Source: Crocinitomicaceae bacterium (GTDB lineage Bacteria > Bacteroidota > Bacteroidia > Flavobacteriales_D > Crocinitomicaceae). Taken from it: 64,000 nt of DNA. The stretch covers positions 62,001-126,000 of the forward strand of contig JAHEMJ010000003.1 of the NCBI GenBank assembly GCA_024643725.1. The letters are read 5' to 3'. The notes below the pieces were generated by a model. The model worked only from the letters and a program-made list of their open reading frames with translations, ran no database searches and was not told the origin of the DNA. This document shows, in pieces, positions 17,765 to 26,612 of the stretch. Within the stretch, counting starts at the first letter, position 1; each line of letters opens with the position of its first letter. A program made the translations under genes and the position numbers.

Positions 17765-18586
17765 TTATGGGAATTTAGGATATTGTAAAAAATTCGGATC
17801 TCTTTTTTCAAGGAAGGCATGTTTTCCTTCTTGCGCTTCTTCGGTTAAATAATAGAGTAGGGTTGCATCGCCAGCCAATTCCATTAAACCGTGTTGTCCG
17901 TCTAGTTCGGCATTCATCGCGCGTTTAATCATGCGGATTGCCAATGGACTTCTTTTCATAATGGTGCGTGACCATTCAACTACCGTGTCCTCCAATTGAT
18001 CGAAAGGAACCACTTTGTTGACCATGCCCATTTTCTCTGCTTCTTCGGCTGTATATTGATTACACAAGAACCAAATTTCACGTGCTTTTTTCTGTCCGAC
18101 GTGTCTCGCTAAATACGAGGAACCGAATCCACCGTCAAAACTCCCCACTTTCGGTCCAGTTTGACCAAAAATCGCATTTTCTGAGGCAATCGTTAAGTCA
18201 CACACGACGTGTAATACGTGTCCACCACCAATCGCATACCCATTGACCATCGCAATGACCGGTTTAGGCAGGGAACGAATGGCTTTATGTAAATCCAAAA
18301 CATTTAAACGCGGAACACCATTTTCTGAAATGTATCCACCGACACCTTTGACGTTTTGATCTCCACCTGAACAGAATGCTTTGTCGCCTTCTCCGGTAAG
18401 TACCACAACATTAATGTCAGGACGCTCACGACAAATGTTCATCGCGTCTAACATTTCGAAATTCGTTTCTGGACGAAACGCATTGTATACTCTCGGACGA
18501 TTAATCGTGATTTTACCTATTCCTTCGAAGAACTCGAATTTAATGTCTTCGTATTTTTTAATTGTTTGCCAATTACGCGTAGCCAT
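17765..18586 (-). CDS. menB: 1,4-dihydroxy-2-naphthoyl-CoA synthase
   Basis: A 273-residue crotonase-superfamily enzyme that closes the second ring in menaquinone synthesis, converting o-succinylbenzoyl-CoA to DHNA-CoA. Typical elements are [16 protein letters not shown], the oxyanion loop [11 protein letters not shown] (about residue 85), [33 protein letters not shown] with the catalytic Asp, [13 protein letters not shown] and the C-terminal [14 protein letters not shown]. Menaquinone fits the usual respiration of Bacteroidota. It heads a minus-strand run of five closely spaced genes and has a TACCTTTG box 15 bases before the ATG. Confidence 0.95.
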   Translation of the reverse strand: MATRNWQTIKKYEDIKFEFFEGIGKITINRPRVYNAFRPETNFEMLDAMNICRERPDINVVVLTGEGDKAFCSGGDQNVKGVGGYISENGVPRLNVLDLHKAIRSLPKPVIAMVNGYAIGGGHVLHVVCDLTIASENAIFGQTGPKVGSFDGGFGSSYLARHVGQKKAREIWFLCNQYTAEEAEKMGMVNKVVPFDQLEDTVVEWSRTIMKRSPLAIRMIKRAMNAELDGQHGLMELAGDATLLYYLTEEAQEGKHAFLEKRDPNFLQYPKFP

Positions 18587-18600
18587 AAAAAAAGTTTTTG

Positions 18601-18608
18601 CAAAGGTA
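18601..18608 (-). promoter_or_regulatory. -7 box of the menB-pepD-ribBA-lolD run
   Basis: TACCTTTG on the minus strand is a perfect TAnnTTTG match ending 15 bases before the menB ATG, predicting a leader of about ten bases. A TTG lies upstream but only 13 bases away (18622-18624), shorter than usual. Confidence 0.5.
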
Positions 18609-18651
18609 CAACATCCGATGGCAATGGAATGTTTCTTTTGGAAGAAATTAT

Positions 18652-19537
18652 CTATCCAATTCGGACAGATGTCATGCTCAAACTTCCAGCTAAAAGGGCG
18701 TCGTTGAACAGGCTCAATTCTTCGTCTTTGGTTTTTAGTCCAAGGGAATAGAGTAGGGGAATGTAATGGTCTGGCGTTGGAACAGCAAGTTGCATCGCAC
18801 TTGGACCTTTCTGGTAATCGATGATGGCTTGGAAATTTCCGTCCACCAAATGTTGATTGATGTATGTTCTAGCTTCCATTGCCCAATCGTATCCGTAACC
18901 AATGTCGTTGATGCGACCAAAGTCCACGCGACCAAGGTTGTGAACGATGTTTCCACTGCCAATAATCAGCACTCCTTTTTCGCGCAAAGATTGTAATTGT
19001 TTCGCTAAATCAAAGTGCCATTGCATGGGTTTTCCATAATCGATGCTCAACTGAATGACCGGAATATCCGCTTCTGGATAAAAATGTTTGAGTATGCTCC
19101 ATGTTCCGTGATCCAATCCCCAGGCATCGTCTAAATCGACATGCGTTGGTGCCAATAGTTTCTGTGTTTCCATCGCCAAATCTGGACTTCCAGGAACGGG
19201 ATATTGCACATCGAACAAAGCTTGTGGGAATCCACCGAAATCGTGAATGGTTGGCGGCATGGACATCGCTGTCACTTTTGTTCCATTGGTCAACCAGTGT
19301 GCAGAAATACACAGAATCGCATTCGGTTTCGGAATGGAACTTGCTGCTGTTCGAAATCCTCTTACGAAGTCGTTTTCTTCAATGGCATTCATTGGACTTC
19401 CATGTCCAACAAAAAAAAACCGGCATTTTCGGTGTCTTTGAAAATCCGTGCGATATGCGATTTAAATCAGCTAAACTTGTCATGCTAAGTCCTATGGTTG
19501 ATAATCCAATGAGTTTGAGGAAATTTTTTCGTTCCAT
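18652..19537 (-). pseudogene. ygiD: YgiD-like extradiol dioxygenase (4,5-DOPA dioxygenase family), frameshifted at an A9 tract
   Basis: The gene should run from the ATG at 19537 through a signal-like start (MERKNFLKLIGLSTIGLSM) to KMPVFF, and then continue as VGHGSPMNAIEEN. The genome has nine A (19411-19419; nine T in the coding sense). Removing one T restores VFFVGHGSPMN exactly. As it stands the upstream frame ends soon after (FCWTWKSNECH, stop). The open downstream frame (MNAIEENDFVRG onward, 246 residues) lacks the HGSP histidine that is a metal ligand in YgiD. The rest is intact: SAHW, PPTIHDFGGFP, HGTWSILKHFYP, GSGNIVHNLG and [11 protein letters not shown]. It may be a sequencing error, a recent mutation, or a slippery phase-variable tract. 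Confidence 0.75.
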
Positions 19538-19541
19538 AGCA

Positions 19542-19568
19542 CAAAATTACGCTTAAATGAATCTCCAA
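19542..19568 (-). promoter_or_regulatory. Promoter for the ygiD-like gene
   Basis: On the minus strand TTG (19568-19566), a 16-base spacer and TAATTTTG (19549-19542) precede the ATG at 19537 by only four bases. The predicted start of transcription falls on the ATG itself, implying a leaderless mRNA. It supports 19537 as the true gene start. Confidence 0.5.
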
Positions 19569-19595
19569 TTGCTTGATTTAAGTCAAGACTTTTGC

Positions 19596-21809
19596 TTAGT
19601 TGATTTGAATTTCATCAATGAAAATCCACGGCATGTTTCCTTCGCCGGGAAGTCCCGATGGAATGGTTGGTGAACCCGTAATGGTCAATCGCAGGATTTG
19701 CGTTTTTCCTTTGTAGGGAAGATTCCAGATTTCTGAGTTTGGAGCATATCCATCTAGACTGACTCCTTGGCCCATTCCGATTCCGTTGTTTCGTTTGGGT
19801 AAAACGGATTCGATTCCCAATTGATACGGTGCATGAATCCAACTGTTTTCGTCTTGCAGAAAACTCACTTTTACTTCGTGTATATTCGTCACTTTTCCAA
19901 GGTCAATTTCCAATACAATGACATTTGTGTCGAATCCAATCCATTCGTGTCCTTTCCAAGGACGCGCACCGTACTGGCCATCGAATAACACAACGTCACT
20001 TGCATTGTATTTTGGACTCGGTTGGGTGATGTAGTTTACTTTTGCTCCAAGTCCTAGGTGATTCGTAATGACAATGTGCTGCGTAATGCTTGGGTCCTCC
20101 GGATGAATGGTGAACTCCGCTTTTTTGGTTTTCTTTTTCGTACGCATTACGGGGAATGAAAGCGTTGATTCCTTCAGTTTTCCATCTTCGATCAACATTC
20201 CGGTGGACTGTAATTCGATGCCGGTATTGGTGCGAATGGTTTTCAAGGATGCTTTCAGCGCACTTTTGGAATAGTTGACTTTCCAATGATCCATCAGCGG
20301 AAAATGTGTTTGAACGAGTACACGTAAAAAATCAGGGTACTTCAGTCTATTCGTGCTCCACAACGCTTCACTCAAGGCAATGGCACGTGGATAGGCCATG
20401 TATTCTACTTTTGAAAATGTGGGAATGTATTCGGTCCAGATGTTCGCTTGTCCACCTAAAATATACGCAGCCACTTCCGGACTTGCATCCGCAGGACAAG
20501 GATTAAACGAAAGGACTTTTTCGAGTGATGTGTAACCGCCAATCGCCAAAGGCTCATCTTTTCCTTTTCCTTGGTAATGGTCGAAATAACAATGAGATCC
20601 CGGCGTCATTACAACGTAATGTCCTTGCTTTGCCGCTTCGAGTCCACCGTCGAATCCACGCCAAGACATCACCGCCGCATTTGGGGAAAGTCCACCTTCG
20701 AGGATTTCGTCCCAACCAATCATTTTCTTTCCTTTGGACGTAACAAACGCATCCATTTGACGGATGAAATAACTTTGCAATTCATGTTCATCCTTCAAGT
20801 GATTTGCGGACATGATTCCTTGGCATTTTGGACAATTGTGCCAACGCGTTTTTGGTGCTTCGTCTCCGCCGATGTGAATGTACTCTCCAGGGAACAAGGG
20901 AATTACTTCGGATAAAATATCCTGCAAGAACTGAATGCTCTCTGGCTTGGAACAGAAGATGTCATCGAAAATCCCCCAAAGTCCTTCAACGCCTTGTTGT
21001 TTCCCCGTACATGAGAATTCAGGATACGCCGCCAAAGCTGCTCGTGCATGTCCGGGCATTTCGATTTCAGGAACGATGGTCACGTATTTCTCCGCTGCAT
21101 ACGCCACGACTTCCTTAATTTGTTCTTGCGTATAGAATCCACCGTAGCGTTCGTTGGTATAGGTTCTTGGAGTCGTCGTGTAATGTTCGTTCACGGTACT
21201 GTCTCTCCATGCACCAATTTCCGTCAATTTGGGATATTTTTTGATTTCAATGCGCCATCCTTGGTCATCAGTTAAATGCCAGTGGAAGGTGTTGAATTTG
21301 TAGAAGGACATCAAGTCGATGAAGCGCTTCACTTCCTCCACCGTGAAGAAATGACGGGCAACATCCAAGTGTAGTCCGCGCCATTGATAATTGGGAAAAT
21401 CTTTTACAAAACATTTTGGCAACGAAAACCCATTTTCGTTTCGCTGAATCAATTGCATGAGGGAAGTCATCGCATAATAACAGGAAGCATCGCTCGAATA
21501 GGAAATCGTAATGCGATCAGCGACATTGATGCTGTAGGAATCTTGTTTGACATTCACCAATTTCTTAAAATTCACCATCCCATTTTGAACATCTGTTTGA
21601 ATGGTTAATCCATGAAACGTTTCTCCGAGGAATGTGAATTGCGCGAGAAGTCCAGGATGAATTTCCGATGGATTCACCGTTAATGCTTGGTTCAGTTGAA
21701 AAGTGCCCTCGCTTTGAACGTACGTAACAGGAGAGGGGAGGATACTAGAAATTTGTCCGTAAACGGGTAAAATCATCCAGCAAAAAAGAAAGTAAATTAC
21801 ATTTTTCAT
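19596..21809 (-). CDS. Beta-N-acetylhexosaminidase (GH20), exported
   Basis: A 737-residue enzyme releasing terminal N-acetylhexosamine from chitin oligomers or glycans. It has a signal peptide (1-18, ending PVYGQ). A GH20b-type N-terminal domain (about 20-145) precedes the catalytic barrel: YQWRGLHLDVARHFF, NTFHWHLTDDQGWRIEIKKYP, IVPEIEMPGHARAALAAYP, the catalytic pair in HIGGDEAPKTRW (about residue 318) and IGWDEILEGG. A C-terminal region (about 600-737) looks like a discoidin-type carbohydrate-binding domain. There is no T9SS tail, so it probably stays in the periplasm or outer membrane. Length fits the family. Confidence 0.93.
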   Translation of the reverse strand: MKNVIYFLFCWMILPVYGQISSILPSPVTYVQSEGTFQLNQALTVNPSEIHPGLLAQFTFLGETFHGLTIQTDVQNGMVNFKKLVNVKQDSYSINVADRITISYSSDASCYYAMTSLMQLIQRNENGFSLPKCFVKDFPNYQWRGLHLDVARHFFTVEEVKRFIDLMSFYKFNTFHWHLTDDQGWRIEIKKYPKLTEIGAWRDSTVNEHYTTTPRTYTNERYGGFYTQEQIKEVVAYAAEKYVTIVPEIEMPGHARAALAAYPEFSCTGKQQGVEGLWGIFDDIFCSKPESIQFLQDILSEVIPLFPGEYIHIGGDEAPKTRWHNCPKCQGIMSANHLKDEHELQSYFIRQMDAFVTSKGKKMIGWDEILEGGLSPNAAVMSWRGFDGGLEAAKQGHYVVMTPGSHCYFDHYQGKGKDEPLAIGGYTSLEKVLSFNPCPADASPEVAAYILGGQANIWTEYIPTFSKVEYMAYPRAIALSEALWSTNRLKYPDFLRVLVQTHFPLMDHWKVNYSKSALKASLKTIRTNTGIELQSTGMLIEDGKLKESTLSFPVMRTKKKTKKAEFTIHPEDPSITQHIVITNHLGLGAKVNYITQPSPKYNASDVVLFDGQYGARPWKGHEWIGFDTNVIVLEIDLGKVTNIHEVKVSFLQDENSWIHAPYQLGIESVLPKRNNGIGMGQGVSLDGYAPNSEIWNLPYKGKTQILRLTITGSPTIPSGLPGEGNMPWIFIDEIQIN

Positions 21810-21886
21810 CCCTTAAAATTAGGTGTTTTTTGTCTGCTTTTTGTCCTTCGAAATGAAAATTACCTTCCTGCCTCCGCTCAATTCAT

Positions 21887-21894
21887 TAACTTTG
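21887..21894 (+). promoter_or_regulatory. -7 box for cystathionine beta-synthase
   Basis: TAACTTTG matches TAnnTTTG and ends 15 bases before the ATG at 21909, predicting a roughly ten-base leader. No good TTG lies at the expected distance. Confidence 0.4.
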
Positions 21895-21908
21895 TCCAAA
21901 ATCAACGA

Positions 21909-23270
21909 ATGAAAGTCTACAATAACATCCTCGAAACCATTGGGAATACGCCATTGGTGCGCATCAATAAATTAACCGCTGATATTCCTGCTCAAGTTTT
22001 CGCGAAAGTAGAAACAACGAATCCAGGAAATTCTGTCAAAGATAGAATGGCGGTAAAAATGATTGAAGATGCAGAAGCTGCAGGATTGTTAAAGCCAGGT
22101 GGAACGATCATCGAAGGAACTTCCGGAAATACTGGAATGGGATTGGCATTGGCAGCGATTATTAAAGGATACAAATTGGTGTGTGTGTTGAACGACAAAC
22201 AATCCAAAGAAAAAATGGATATCCTTCGAGCTGTCGGTGCGGAAGTAGTGGTTTGTCCAACGGCGGTTGAGCCGACGGATCCACGTTCATACTATTCCGT
22301 TTCTCGTCGCTTGGCACAAGAGATTCCAAATTCATGGTACGTGAATCAGTATGATAATTTATCAAACCGTCAAGCGCACTACGAATCGACAGGTCCAGAG
22401 ATTTGGGAACAAACCGAAGGGAAAATCACACACTTTATCGTGGGAGTTGGAACGGGTGGAACCATTTCTGGCGTAGGAAAATACTTGAAAGAAAAAAATC
22501 CAAACATCAAGATTTGGGGAATCGATACCTATGGATCCGTATTTAAAAAATACAAGGAAACCGGGATTTTCGATGAAAATGAAATTTATCCATACATCAC
22601 GGAAGGAATCGGCGAGGACATTCTTCCCGCAAACGTAGACTTCGACGTGATCGATTTATTTGAAAAAGTAACCGACAAAGATGCAGCGGTTTACACGAGA
22701 CGAATTGCACGTGAGGAAGGAATTTTCGTTGGAAACTCTGCTGGTTCGGCGATTAAAGGATTGATTCAATTGAAAGATCAGTTGACAGCGGACGATGTGG
22801 TGGTGGTTTTATTCCATGACCATGGAAGTCGTTACGTTGGGAAAATTTTCAACGACGATTGGATGCGCGAACGAGGATTTTTAGAAGAAAACATTGTCAC
22901 AGCGGCCGACCTTGTGGCGAAACATGCAGACAAGCCATTGGTTTCTTTGTATGCGGAGGAATTGGTGTCACATGCCATTGCGAAAATGCGCAATTTCGGC
23001 ATCAGTCAAATTCCAGTGATGAAAGATGGCGTGTTTGTGGGATCCATTGACGACAGTCATGTGTATCAATTGTTGGTGGAAGATCCAAGCTTGCGCGACG
23101 CACCGATTTCGTCCATTATGAACGCACCTTTTCCAGTGGTCAATCACGCGGCGCACATCGAGGACATTTGCAAGTTGATTAACAAGCAAACGCCAGCGGT
23201 TTTGGTGCAATTGGAGAACGGTAAGTTTCACATTGTTTCACGTTACGACGTTATTTCAGCCATTTCCTAA
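21909..23270 (+). CDS. Cystathionine beta-synthase (PLP enzyme with CBS domains)
   Basis: A 453-residue protein. The N-terminal 330 residues are a fold-type II PLP enzyme: IGNTPLVRIN, NSVKDRM with the PLP lysine (Lys44), EGTSGNTGMG binding the phosphate, and VGTGGTISG. The C-terminal 115 residues form a pair of CBS domains (start about residue 335; SQIPVMKDGVFVGSIDD). This arrangement condenses serine or O-acetylserine with homocysteine or sulfide, with the CBS pair as a regulatory module. It could serve as cysteine synthase in vivo. The stop codon overlaps the next start by one base (TAATG). Confidence 0.92.
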   Translation: MKVYNNILETIGNTPLVRINKLTADIPAQVFAKVETTNPGNSVKDRMAVKMIEDAEAAGLLKPGGTIIEGTSGNTGMGLALAAIIKGYKLVCVLNDKQSKEKMDILRAVGAEVVVCPTAVEPTDPRSYYSVSRRLAQEIPNSWYVNQYDNLSNRQAHYESTGPEIWEQTEGKITHFIVGVGTGGTISGVGKYLKEKNPNIKIWGIDTYGSVFKKYKETGIFDENEIYPYITEGIGEDILPANVDFDVIDLFEKVTDKDAAVYTRRIAREEGIFVGNSAGSAIKGLIQLKDQLTADDVVVVLFHDHGSRYVGKIFNDDWMRERGFLEENIVTAADLVAKHADKPLVSLYAEELVSHAIAKMRNFGISQIPVMKDGVFVGSIDDSHVYQLLVEDPSLRDAPISSIMNAPFPVVNHAAHIEDICKLINKQTPAVLVQLENGKFHIVSRYDVISAIS

Positions 23271-24052
23271 TGATCGGTAGAAACTTCGTCGATCAAATGG
23301 GGCGAAGTGTTCGCATTCCCCTGGAGCCCAAGCGAATCATTTCCTTGGTTCCTTCACAAACGGAATTATTGCACGACCTTGGATTAACGCAGGAAGTTGT
23401 CGGTGTAACGAAGTTTTGCATTCATCCGGAATCGTGGTTTCGTGTGAAGCAACGAGTCGGTGGGACAAAGCAATTGAACATCGATCTCATTCGCTCTTTG
23501 CAACCTGATTTGATCATCGGAAACAAAGAAGAAAATACCAAAGAGGACATCGAAGAACTTTCCAACGAATTCCCCGTGTGGATGAGTGACATTTCCACCT
23601 TTGATGATGCGTTGAATGTGATTGATGTCCTGGGGGATATGGTCAACCGCAAGGACGAAGCAACGTTATTAGTCGAAGAAATCACCGAAGCTTTTGCTTC
23701 CCTTGAAAACCTCGGACAACAAAAAACCTTCCTGTACTTCATTTGGGATGATCCCGCTTTTTTAACAGGAAAAAACACCTTTATTGATTCCATGTTAACG
23801 AAAATCGGATACAAAAACGCCTGTGACTTGGAACGTTATCCAGCGTTGACTGATTGTCCAAATGTTCAACCAGACGTCGTTTTTCTCAGTTCTGAGCCTT
23901 ATCCATTTAAGGAAAATCACCGTCAGAAGTTTCAACTAATGTTTCCCAAAGCAGACATTCGCTTAATTGATGGCGAAATGTGCTCGTGGTATGGATCACG
24001 TATGAAGTTGGCAGCGAATTATTTTGAGAACTTCGCACCGCTGGATTTGTAA
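23270..24052 (+). CDS. Helical-backbone metal receptor (BtuF-like) without a signal peptide
   Basis: A 260-residue protein of the periplasmic-binding-protein fold used for cobalamin, haem or siderophores. Motifs are VDQMGRSVRIPLEPKRIISLVPSQTELLHDLG near the start, LIRSLQPDLIIGNKEENTKEDIEEL, and the C-terminal YGSRMKLAANYFENF. It begins directly with the mature-type sequence (MIGRNFVDQMGR), so no export signal is seen, and no permease or ATPase genes are nearby. Many Bacteroidota carry such signal-less copies, so the role may be cytoplasmic or non-transport. The start overlaps the CBS gene stop, which suggests coupled translation. Confidence 0.8.
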   Translation: MIGRNFVDQMGRSVRIPLEPKRIISLVPSQTELLHDLGLTQEVVGVTKFCIHPESWFRVKQRVGGTKQLNIDLIRSLQPDLIIGNKEENTKEDIEELSNEFPVWMSDISTFDDALNVIDVLGDMVNRKDEATLLVEEITEAFASLENLGQQKTFLYFIWDDPAFLTGKNTFIDSMLTKIGYKNACDLERYPALTDCPNVQPDVVFLSSEPYPFKENHRQKFQLMFPKADIRLIDGEMCSWYGSRMKLAANYFENFAPLDL

Positions 24053-24092
24053 TTTTGGGGTAACTTTTAACCAAGCACGAATTTTAAATGAT

Positions 24093-24122
24093 TTGATTAA
24101 TTCGTCAAACTCATTATATTTG
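24093..24122 (+). promoter_or_regulatory. Promoter of the toxin-antitoxin operon
   Basis: TTG (24093-24095), a spacer of 19 bases and TATATTTG (24115-24122) give the best match in the window to the Bacteroidota promoter consensus. It lies 18 bases before the antitoxin ATG at 24141. Confidence 0.65.
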
Positions 24123-24140
24123 TTTTAAATCAATACAAAG

Positions 24141-24377
24141 ATGTCTACTGCTGAACTTAACCAAACGAAACTAGATTTGATTGCTTGGATTAATCGGCTA
24201 TCAGATGAGAATATGATTGCGTTTCTTGATGGACTTAAAAAATCAAAATCCAAAGATGATTGGTGGGATGATCTTTCCGAAAATCAACAGAAAATGGTGA
24301 GAAATGGACTTGATGACATTGAAAGTGGGAAGGTGATTTCCTCGGCTCAATTTTGGGAAGAACTGAAAAATGGCTGA
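24141..24377 (+). CDS. Antitoxin of a ParE-type toxin-antitoxin pair
   Basis: A 78-residue acidic protein. The N-terminal part is helical (LDLIAWINRLSDENMIAFLDGLKKS). The C-terminal part, MVRNGLDDIESGKVISSAQFWEEL, follows the pattern of Bacteroidota antitoxins with an IxxGLxDIExGxVxS motif that wraps the toxin. It overlaps the toxin gene by 8 bases, the usual arrangement for coupled expression, and has a strong promoter match upstream. As with most type II systems the complex probably represses its own promoter. Confidence 0.8.
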   Translation: MSTAELNQTKLDLIAWINRLSDENMIAFLDGLKKSKSKDDWWDDLSENQQKMVRNGLDDIESGKVISSAQFWEELKNG

Positions 24378-24681
24378 GAAAAAGATCTTCACGGTTGAAT
24401 ATTCTAAGCAGTCTTTAGAAAACGCAAAAGAAATAGTCAATTATCTACGGAAGAATTTTTCGGAAAAAGAAATAACTAATTTCTACAAAGTCTTAGCTGA
24501 TTTTGAAAAAATAATTATACTGTATCCGACAATCTATTCAGAGTCTAAAAAGAAAAAAGTTAGAAAAGCTGTTTTAAGCAAGGTTCTTTCTGTTTACTAT
24601 TTAGTTAAAAAGAAAAATATTTCAATCGTTGCGATTTTAGATAATCGATGGGATGAAACTGGTAAACTGAATCCACAATAA
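24370..24681 (+). CDS. RelE/ParE-family toxin
   Basis: A 103-residue basic protein with the ParE/RelE fold pattern: KIFTVEYSKQSLENAKEIVNYLRK (strand then long helix), KVRKAVLSKVLSVYYLVKKKNISIVAILDNRWD (two strands with the YY and final DNR). The DNR near the C-terminus is typical of the ParE branch, which targets DNA gyrase, rather than RelE mRNA interferases; the true target is not known from sequence. It is AT-rich compared with the surrounding genes, consistent with a mobile module. Its start overlaps the antitoxin stop. Confidence 0.85.
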   Translation: MAEKKIFTVEYSKQSLENAKEIVNYLRKNFSEKEITNFYKVLADFEKIIILYPTIYSESKKKKVRKAVLSKVLSVYYLVKKKNISIVAILDNRWDETGKLNPQ

Positions 24682-24736
24682 ATTTTACTTTATTAATCCA
24701 AAAAACCATTTTATTTTCAACTTAATCTCCCTTCCC

Positions 24737-25099
24737 TTAATTATTCAACGCTCCTTGCTCAATCCAACGTTTAATGGTTTTTACACCACATGAATCTGGA
24801 CCATTCGATGGCAATGGAGGCATAATTATTCCTGTTGTGTCGTGCATTAATGTTTGGACGAGTTGTCCAGAAAGCGCAAACGGCAAAATCTCCGCGTACG
24901 TATCGAAATTCACACCACCCGCACCTGGATTACTGTGACAAGGCATACAATAGTCGCTAATGATGGGAAATACTTCGGATTGAAAGGAAACCGAATCACT
25001 GATCACACATGGAACATATTCGGTGGTCTTCGGTGAGACATGTTCTTTTTCACAGGAGAAGAACATGACAACGAGTGAAAGGACAAACAATTTTTTCAT
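24737..25099 (-). CDS. Small lipoprotein with a cytochrome-c-like CxxCH motif
   Basis: The start is placed at 25099 (MKKLFVLSLVVMFFSCEKE), where the lipobox FFSC follows a good signal peptide, rather than at an upstream in-frame ATG. The mature protein of about 104 residues contains CMPCH (haem-binding CxxCH) in SDYCMPCHSNPGAGGV and a later MPPLPSNGP that could supply the axial Met. It resembles the short Planctomycete-type cytochrome C domain (PSCyt-like, SDYCxxCH) found in many Bacteroidota lipoproteins. Whether haem is attached is inferred from the motif only. Confidence 0.75.
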   Translation of the reverse strand: MKKLFVLSLVVMFFSCEKEHVSPKTTEYVPCVISDSVSFQSEVFPIISDYCMPCHSNPGAGGVNFDTYAEILPFALSGQLVQTLMHDTTGIIMPPLPSNGPDSCGVKTIKRWIEQGALNN

Positions 25100-25258
25100 A
25101 TGCAAGATTACTCCTCGCATGTGATTGCAATGTGAATCCAAGGTTAAATCAATTTAAAGAACATGAAGAATTTGTGAAGGAATAGGCGTGTAGCGTTTGG
25201 ATTGTACTTCTGTGGCGTTGCTCCTTCTAAACTGAACGTTTTCTGTGCTAACTAGAGA

Positions 25259-25882
25259 TTATCTTTCAAAATAATTCATGAGTGCAACAAATGAATTAAA
25301 ACGAACGGTTTCTTTAGCTGTAGAACCAAAGCCATATGACACGTGTATGAAATCCATATTCGCTAATGAAGCCGCAGATTCATCACTATCCGTATCGCCT
25401 ATATATACTGGGTTTTTTAAAGAATATTTTTTTTTCATTCTTGAAAGCATTTCATGTTTTGGTATTCCGGACATACCATGACAGTCAAAGTCAATAATCA
25501 TCGGATTTAATCCTGAAAATGAAAGAAAAACGTTCATGTACCAATCTTGACAATTGCTAACTAGGAAGATTTTGTACGAATTAGACAGCATTTTTATTCC
25601 TTCGATCACGCCGTCAAAAAAGATACCACCTTCAGAATTTAAGGATTCAATTTCACCATTGTTGAGAATATCCAATAAATTAGCGTGTTGATCTTGAAGC
25701 CCTGGCAAAATTAGTTCGATGCATTTTTCGAAAGGATAACCTGCTACACTTTCGATTTGTTCAGCTGTAATGTTTTGATTAATTCCAAGTTTAGATAAGC
25801 CTAAATTCCAACCTTTGGCACTTGCCGCACAAGCATTCCAAAGCGTTCCATCAATATCGAAAATTAGAGCATCATTTTTCAT
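25259..25882 (-). CDS. HAD-family hydrolase (phosphatase-like)
   Basis: A 207-residue cytoplasmic protein. HAD motif I is FDIDGTLWN (nucleophile Asp9), followed by an all-helical cap (about 20-90). Motif II is LVSNCQDWY (about 108). Motif III/IV is around PVYIGDTDSDESAA (about 167). The pattern resembles phosphoglycolate phosphatase and pyrophosphatase-type subfamily I enzymes. The substrate cannot be predicted. There is no operon partner nearby. Confidence 0.85.
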   Translation of the reverse strand: MKNDALIFDIDGTLWNACAASAKGWNLGLSKLGINQNITAEQIESVAGYPFEKCIELILPGLQDQHANLLDILNNGEIESLNSEGGIFFDGVIEGIKMLSNSYKIFLVSNCQDWYMNVFLSFSGLNPMIIDFDCHGMSGIPKHEMLSRMKKKYSLKNPVYIGDTDSDESAASLANMDFIHVSYGFGSTAKETVRFNSFVALMNYFER

Positions 25883-26021
25883 TATCAGAGATAATTTAGT
25901 TTTCTAAAATTGGTAAAATTTTGATTCATGACAGGGGAATAAACAGGTTCATTTGATTCATTATTTTCAATGAATGAATTAGGTGATGAAATTATTCAAC
26001 GTAAGATAAACAAGATTATTC

Positions 26022-26465
26022 TTATCCATTATTTTGTTTTTTTAATCTAAAATAATCCCAAAAAAAATAAAAAGTACTGGTTATAAACATAGGCAGAGCA
26101 AAATTAGAACCAGAACCTAATATGTTTTGATATGGGAAACTCATAATTGTACTACTTAAAAGCAGTACAACCATTTTTGTAGCGATATAATCTTCCTTTT
26201 TACTTCGGAATGTATTCATTCGCAACCAATAGAAATTTGAGGCAAGGATTGGAAAAGTAATGAATCCAATGTACGTCCATTCATCGCAAAGCGAACGAAG
26301 GAATAATGGGAAGTCATTTTGTTTCAGTTGGTGAAAATGACTGGGCAAGAATTCCTTTATGGATGGATCATAACTACCTAAAGGTGAAAGAATAAGGATG
26401 TTAAGAACGATCATTTGAAAGATATAATCTTTGATAAATCGGCTTAGTACTTTTATTACATTCAT
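26022..26465 (-). CDS. Four-TM membrane protein of unknown function
   Basis: A 147-residue protein with hydrophobic segments at about 15-29, 67-81, 97-112 and 120-138, and basic loops. No motif is recognised. It is separated from both neighbours by more than 130 bases, so it seems to be a single gene. The DNA is AT-rich. Confidence 0.55.
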   Translation of the reverse strand: MNVIKVLSRFIKDYIFQMIVLNILILSPLGSYDPSIKEFLPSHFHQLKQNDFPLFLRSLCDEWTYIGFITFPILASNFYWLRMNTFRSKKEDYIATKMVVLLLSSTIMSFPYQNILGSGSNFALPMFITSTFYFFWDYFRLKKQNNG

Positions 26466-26612
26466 GGTCTTGTAAGCGTTTTACATCATTCATTCAACGT
26501 TCTTTTCCTTCAGGTATCATCGGATGAGAATCTGTAAACACTTGATCCATCCGTATTCCAAATTGTTTCAATTTTAGATGTCATTCAGTTTTAGTCTTCA
26601 GAGGACAAATCG

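Noticed and set aside
19101-19556. Plus-strand ORF opposite the ygiD-like gene
   Set aside because: The minus-strand frame carries clear dioxygenase motifs, so the plus-strand ORF is a shadow despite the frameshift in the gene.
24141-24681. The toxin-antitoxin pair as part of a phage or integrative element
   Set aside because: No integrase, transposase, direct repeats or tRNA are nearby; the flanking genes are ordinary chromosomal genes.
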